Source: Mytilus galloprovincialis | Lineage: Eukaryota > Mollusca > Bivalvia > Mytilida > Mytilidae | Length of the DNA: 64,000 nt | Assembly (NCBI RefSeq): GCF_965363235.1 | Contig: NC_134848.1 | Span: 59,668,181 to 59,732,180 of the forward strand | Direction: 5' to 3' | Shown: positions 59,701 to 64,000 of the stretch, piece by piece | Layout: every line of letters starts with the position of its first letter | How positions within the stretch are numbered: the stretch's first letter is position 1 | Translations under genes and position numbers: made by a program | The notes under the pieces: model-generated | Database searches by the model: none | What the model was told of the DNA's origin: nothing | Seen by the model: the letters and a program-made list of their open reading frames with translations, nothing else

Positions 59701-62700
59701 TATTAATTTTGTAATAACATGACAATATCTTAAGAAACGAATTATTTGCATGTTTTGTATTTTGTCCAATACCGTTACAGGCGATTGCAGAAGCTGGTGG
59801 TATCTCATTGTTAACGGACATTTGTAGATTTAAGCCATTCCTCAAATTATTACAGAACGAGGTATTAACTTATTAATAACTAAATATTCATTTATTATAC
59901 ATACATGTATGACAAACATGCCTAATCATACTTATATTTAAAGTTAGCAAAGATAGTTGGCCATTAAAAAAACATAGTTAACATAAGAAAGGTCTTGTGT
60001 AGGGGTGTTCCTCATGTAAGTATTTTTCCTTTTTTTTAATTTTCGGTGCTGTGTTTTATGTACTATTGTTTTTCTGTTGGTCTTTTTTTCATCTTTAGCT
60101 ATGTCAATGTCAGTTTTTTTTCGACTTATGAGTTTGAATGTCCCCCTGTTTATTTTCGTTTCTCTGTTATTAGCCAGCTACTGTATCGATGGTGTTCTGT
60201 TGCAGTTTACGTTCCCGTTTCTAAACGCATGACATGCTTTCCGGGGAACATAAATCTTGGACACAGAAAACATAATATGACATATCAAGTTCTATTTCCC
60301 TCTTCAGATAACTCACTTATCTTGATATAATAGAGTCATTTCGACATTCTGCAGCCGTTTGAAATTCAATAATCTTAAAATTAATATTCCATAGTACAAC
60401 TGGTATATGAGTTATACTCTTGATTTATTTTTCAGCATATCTATTCCTTCATGTTGAGTGTTGTAGCCATTTTACATAACATAGGTCGCTTGACTTCAGT
60501 ACCGCAGTATTTTAGTGAAAGTAAGACAGCTGAGGTAAGAGGGTCTTTATGGTGTAGTCACTTTACATTTTTGATTTAGATATTAGAACATTTGGTATGA
60601 ATGCCAATGAAATAACTCTCTATCCAATTCACAATTGTGGAAAAAGTAAACCATTATAGGTCACAGCACAGTCGTCAATACGGAGCATTGTCTCATACCT
60701 GAAAGCAAGCTACAATGTACAAAGGGCCCCAAAATACATAGCTTGTTTGCTTAACATCAGTTACATAGTATATCACTTACCGACATCTAATATAATTTTG
60801 ACAGAATGTAAAAATTGTATTTCTTTAAATTCTTCGTCAATTTATCCCTTTCTGCACCCATTGTATAAACAAAATTTAATCAAAGTGTGGTACGTTTGAT
60901 CTCAGTACTTCATTGGTTAAAATCCGATTATGACATCGAATGTTCTTGCTTTCCTCTGAATTTCCTATTGTGACAGCATGAAAAAAAGGCAACCATGCCT
61001 GATGACATCACATAGAAAGAACACATCTTTTTGCAGATCATTCGAAAAGAAGGAATAAGATTGCCTTCATAATGTTAGAAAATCATTAGAGAAACAAATT
61101 CCACCACCAAATCTCGTGTAGTACGATATTCATCCACTCTCGACAGTTAAATTTTAAATATTTAAAACGCTCGGACAAGCCTCGCGTTTTAAGTTTGAAA
61201 ATTTAACTGTCTCGAGTGGATAAATATCGTATTACACTCGATGCAGTGGTAGAATCTATATTTATCTTAGTATGTTTAGGGGGTAAATCATGGCTCGTAT
61301 TTATTATTATATCTCCTACTTTAATCAAATCTTGAAGAAAAGCAGATACGCAGAATTGATATAAAACAGAGACAAGAATCTTTATGACTTTTGCACATAG
61401 TAAGTAAGTTTTTGTGCTTTTCAATGCGTCTTTCTGTAGAGATTTTGTTATATTTCTAACAAACAAAACAATAAAACGTCCACTACACAACCGTTGTAGA
61501 TTTTAGAAAAACCTTTTATAAGCAGTATAAATATTATATATAGATAGTCGCTGCACTTTCCAATTATTAGAAAGCTAGTATAATCACAGACAATTTAACA
61601 CAAGTACAAAATGAACCAAAACCAAACATTCTATAGAGGACACATGTAGTGCAGCATAGAACTTTTTCGACTCAAATTATATACACAACTAAATCTCACT
61701 TCTTTTCTGCAACATCTGTAGGCATTGGTGCCCTTCTTCGATTCTAAGGACGAACGACTAAAGATCTACGCATTCATAGGAGCAGCTCAGACTTGTAATG
61801 ATAGCGAAATTCACATGCTAGTAGATACTAAAGGAGTTATTTCTTCTATACTTAAATACGTACAAAAGGCCACAGAAAGCTGCAGTTATTGTTACGGTGG
61901 AGCTGAACTAAAAGAACTGATGGAAGGGATAGAAAAATTAGCAAGCGCTGATCCAAATAAAAAGAAGGTAAATTTAGATTCACCTGTATGAGATCACCCC
62001 TAGTTTTTGGTGGGGTTCGTGTTGCTTAGTCTTTAGTTTTCTATGTTGTGTCTTCTGTTCTATTATTTGTCTGTTTGTCTTTTTATTTTTAGCCATGGCG
62101 TTGTCAGTTTATTTTCTATCTATGAGTTTGACTCTCCCTCTGGTATCTTTCGTCCTTTTCTCATACAACGTATGAATAATTGATAAAATGCTGTAACAAT
62201 TCAAACATTGTCAAAGGTAAGGGCCAATATCAAAACAGACAGTACAACTCTATGTATACGTTGATTTGTTATAAAACGTATTAACGATCGATCAATGGAT
62301 TATGCCTTTCGACAATAAATTATTGTTTGATGACACATTTTAATTGAATATATTCTTGACGTATTTATAAACGTTATAACTGAAGTTGTTCAAAATTCAC
62401 CGTGAACTAAGGGAGCTACCATTTGATTTTTATGGGGGGGGGGGGGGGGATGAAAACTTTTGTCCTGCATTTTTTTTTAGCTGTAATCTCTGTCCTGCCT
62501 TTTTATTTTTCACTCTGTTCGGTTTATCCTGACTTTTTTTTACCTAAATTGTCGTCCTGACTTTTTTTTTTTTGCAAGTGTCTCATCCTGCCTTTTTTTT
62601 TACTCAAATCTCCTGTCCTGCCTATTTTTTTCAAATTTCATCCTAGCCCCCCCCCCCATAAAAATCAAATGGTAGCTCCCTAAACATCTCTGAATTATGT

Positions 62701-63228
62701 ACAGCAAATGAAGGTGATGAAGGATATAGTTGTTCAGAAAAGAGAAATTAACTATATGGAAAATGACAACATTATATTTCCATAAAGCCGGTACGAACGA
62801 TCACTATTTTGGTATCGTCCTCTATGAACAATGCTCTTTTGAATAAAATAAATACAATGTATGATTTTCATTTCACTGACAGTTAAATTGCACCTAACCA
62901 AACGTTCGAAAGAACGAAAATTTGTTTTTCATGTTTATTCAAAAAACAAATTATCTATTCAATTATGTCATTTTTCAGATTTTAGAAGCTGGTGCATTAC
63001 CAATATTTCAGACCATCTTAGATCTTGATAAACCGGAGGAACAAGCATTAACAGCAAGAGTTTTGTGGACAATGACTTTTGATGATGACGTTGCCAAGGA
63101 AGTAAAATCCTCAAAAGCGTTGCTAGACAAATTAGAGATTTTGTCGAAATCATCAGATAAAGCCGTAAGGAGTAACGTCAAGGGGCTACTATATAATATT
63201 GAACAAAGATGTAATAATAAAGTAGAAG
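56744..63228 (+). CDS. Armadillo-like helical-repeat protein, partial (6 exons)
   Basis: Exons: 56744-56993, 58880-59013, 59781-59861, 60436-60534, 61722-61967 and 62979-63228. All have GT/AG borders and consistent phases, giving 353 codons. The first exon starts with ATG directly after a good acceptor (ttttcag), so either translation starts there with an intron in the 5' leader, or more coding lies upstream. Content is all-helical, with leucine-rich segments such as ETINSILRHGESHQKLECVE, AIAEAGGISLLTDIC and ILEAGALPIFQTILDL, the last two being classic armadillo-type 'xxAGGIxxLL' repeat starts. It ends with DKAVRSNVKGLLYNIEQR. This ending resembles the repeat domain of invertebrate ARM-TIR proteins, where a TIR domain would follow; no TIR is in the window. 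A short alternative end exon is listed separately. Confidence 0.75.
57170..57810 (+). repeat. GGGGCCAGC repeat, long copy in ARM intron 1
   Basis: Follows the 31236 copy from 'ccctaacgggaaggattgtg' to 'cacattccccatttccatta', with more differences; an older copy. Confidence 0.75.
57905..58748 (+). repeat. GGGGCCAGC repeat interrupted by a nested element
   Basis: Starts 'tactgaattttaatgtgcgt', near-identical to the 31236 copy, breaks at 'tgctgttgttttt', and resumes at 58691 with 'tatggtcgggttgttgtctc'. Confidence 0.8.
58231..58690 (+). repeat. CCGTCCGT-tract repeat nested in the preceding one
   Basis: Starts 'atgccccacctacgatagta' and ends 'ggacacattcttgttttc'. Inside, an approximately 170-bp part ('aggttaaagtttttggtcaa') is repeated in tandem. 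Confidence 0.75.
59660..59700. repeat. TTTC microsatellite
   Basis: A (CTTT)n run in ARM intron 2. Minus-strand frames through it give lysine-rich artefacts. Confidence 0.8.
60590..60735 (+). repeat. AATGAGACAACTCTCC module
   Basis: 'atgccaatgaaataactctc' to 'caaagggccccaaaat', in ARM intron 4. Confidence 0.6.
61101..61250. mobile_element. 150-bp palindromic element in ARM intron 4
   Basis: Arms 'atccactctcgacagttaaa' and 'atttaactgtctcgagtgga'; the outer 'taccact/gtgg' symmetry is weaker. The centre is 'aacgctcggacaagcctcgc'. Foldback MITE. Confidence 0.75.
61985..62158 (+). repeat. CTTACCCTTCCGGAGC module, 5'-truncated
   Basis: Starts inside the module ('gagatcacccctagtttttg') only 17 bp after the exon-5 donor of the ARM gene. 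Confidence 0.7.
62411..62680. mobile_element. 270-bp inverted-repeat element with G/C runs
   Basis: Ends 'gggagctaccatttgatttt' and 'aaaatcaaatggtagctccc' are perfect inverted repeats, followed inward by G-run and C-run. The interior repeats 'tcctgcctttttttt' several times. In ARM intron 5. Confidence 0.85.
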
Positions 63229-63607
63229 GTATTGTACTTGTTCAATTTTTGTAAAAGTGTCAAATATGTCTCGATCCTTTATTTTTTATATTTCTGGCAA
63301 TCTTAAAAATACTTTAGCATTTGTTGCTTATTTAGTTTTCCCACGTACGCTTTAGAAAAATACACTGCATTGTGTATACAAACAAAGGCAACAGTAGTAT
63401 ACCGCTGTTCACACTCATAAATCCATGGACAAAAAACAAAATCGGGGTAACAAACTAAAACTGACGGAAACGCATAAATATAAGAGGAGAACAACGACAC
63501 AACACTACAATGTAACTAACACACACAGAAACGGACCAAGCATCAGACAAAATCCCACGAGAATAACAAATATAACATTTGGAAACACATGGAAATGTTA
63601 TTTTCAG

Positions 63608-63639
63608 AATTATTCGGAAAGGGTGCTGAATTTCCATAA
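63608..63639 (+). CDS. Possible short last exon of the ARM gene
   Basis: After acceptor 'gttattttcag', a frame in the required phase reads E-L-F-G-K-G-A-E-F-P and stops at TAA. It would complete a protein of about 363 aa. The stretch is too short to be convincing and no AATAAA follows closely; the real next exon may be beyond the window. Confidence 0.25.
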
Positions 63640-64000
63640 GTTGCATGAAGAATGACGATAACGCTGGATGCTATAAACAAGTTCTGAAGTTTTTGCTCCA
63701 TTTCAAAAACAAAATAATGCAACACTCCTATCAAATATTGTCCTGGTTTGTTATAAAAAGAATGAAATTCAGTAAATGTTAGTATCCGTGAGTATCGAGG
63801 AAAAAAATCAATTGTTCCCCGTTTAGCTTTCGTGTTGGTGTTTTTTTCTTTTATATATCCGTTGCAATGATTTCATTTTGTGTATTTTGACCGTAATAAT
63901 TTCTGTGTTATAAAAGTGCAATGATTCCATGAGCTAATGTATCATTTAAGTTGACTTGAAAAATAGCGATACACACATATATATATATGATCTTCCAAAC

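Noticed and set aside
59572..59845. Minus-strand lysine-rich frames
   Set aside because: Caused by the CTTT microsatellite; the + strand here carries a well-supported ARM exon at 59781-59861.

Overview
The window is AT-rich, intron-rich animal nuclear DNA. Small coding exons carry canonical GT/AG splice sites and sit in kilobase introns full of short interspersed repeats and foldback elements. The repeat vocabulary (tRNA-derived SINEs, several recurrent 150-650 bp modules, elements with GACGGACG or CCGTCCGT tracts) and a membrane-anchored F-type lectin family point to a bivalve mollusc, most likely a mussel. That assignment rests on pattern memory, not a search. No bacterial, viral or CRISPR features were seen.

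Region 1 (1-29,640) holds three tandem paralogues of one gene on the + strand, with lectin exons starting at 2586, 14042 and 25853 (spacing about 11.5 and 11.8 kb). Each encodes an F-type lectin (fucolectin, F5/8 type C-like) domain split over two exons, then one exon with a CPCSC motif, a charged helical stretch, a single transmembrane segment and a short basic tail. Copy 2 is complete with its signal-peptide exon and a TATA box (CDS 9915-17154, 292 aa). Copy 3 has the signal exon but a 16-nt frameshifting deletion and a nonsense codon. Copy 1 has intact lectin and membrane exons, but no signal-peptide exon where the other two have it. The copies are mosaic: copy 1 resembles copy 3 in the first lectin exon, while copies 2 and 3 agree in the second. 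They serve as each other's empty sites, so several insertions can be bounded: a pogo-like 177 bp element, a 208 bp MITE, a 366 bp-monomer array and a 1.24 kb repeat.

Region 2 (29,640-37,600) is non-genic. It contains a 4.26 kb block bounded by long inverted repeats with repeated TTTTCGAGTG motifs, apparently an undescribed non-autonomous element with other repeats nested in it.

Region 3 (37,662-49,743) is a complete 11-exon metallocarboxypeptidase gene (M14, carboxypeptidase A-like pro-enzyme, 437 aa) with all expected zinc and catalytic residues. Its introns carry palindromic elements, a SINE fragment and a triplicated 5' splice site.

Region 4 (49,750-56,700) is intergenic: a 1.7 kb A-rich minisatellite with higher-order structure, then scattered repeats.

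Region 5 (56,744 to at least 63,228) holds at least six in-phase exons of an armadillo-like helical-repeat protein. Its true N-terminus and C-terminus are uncertain.
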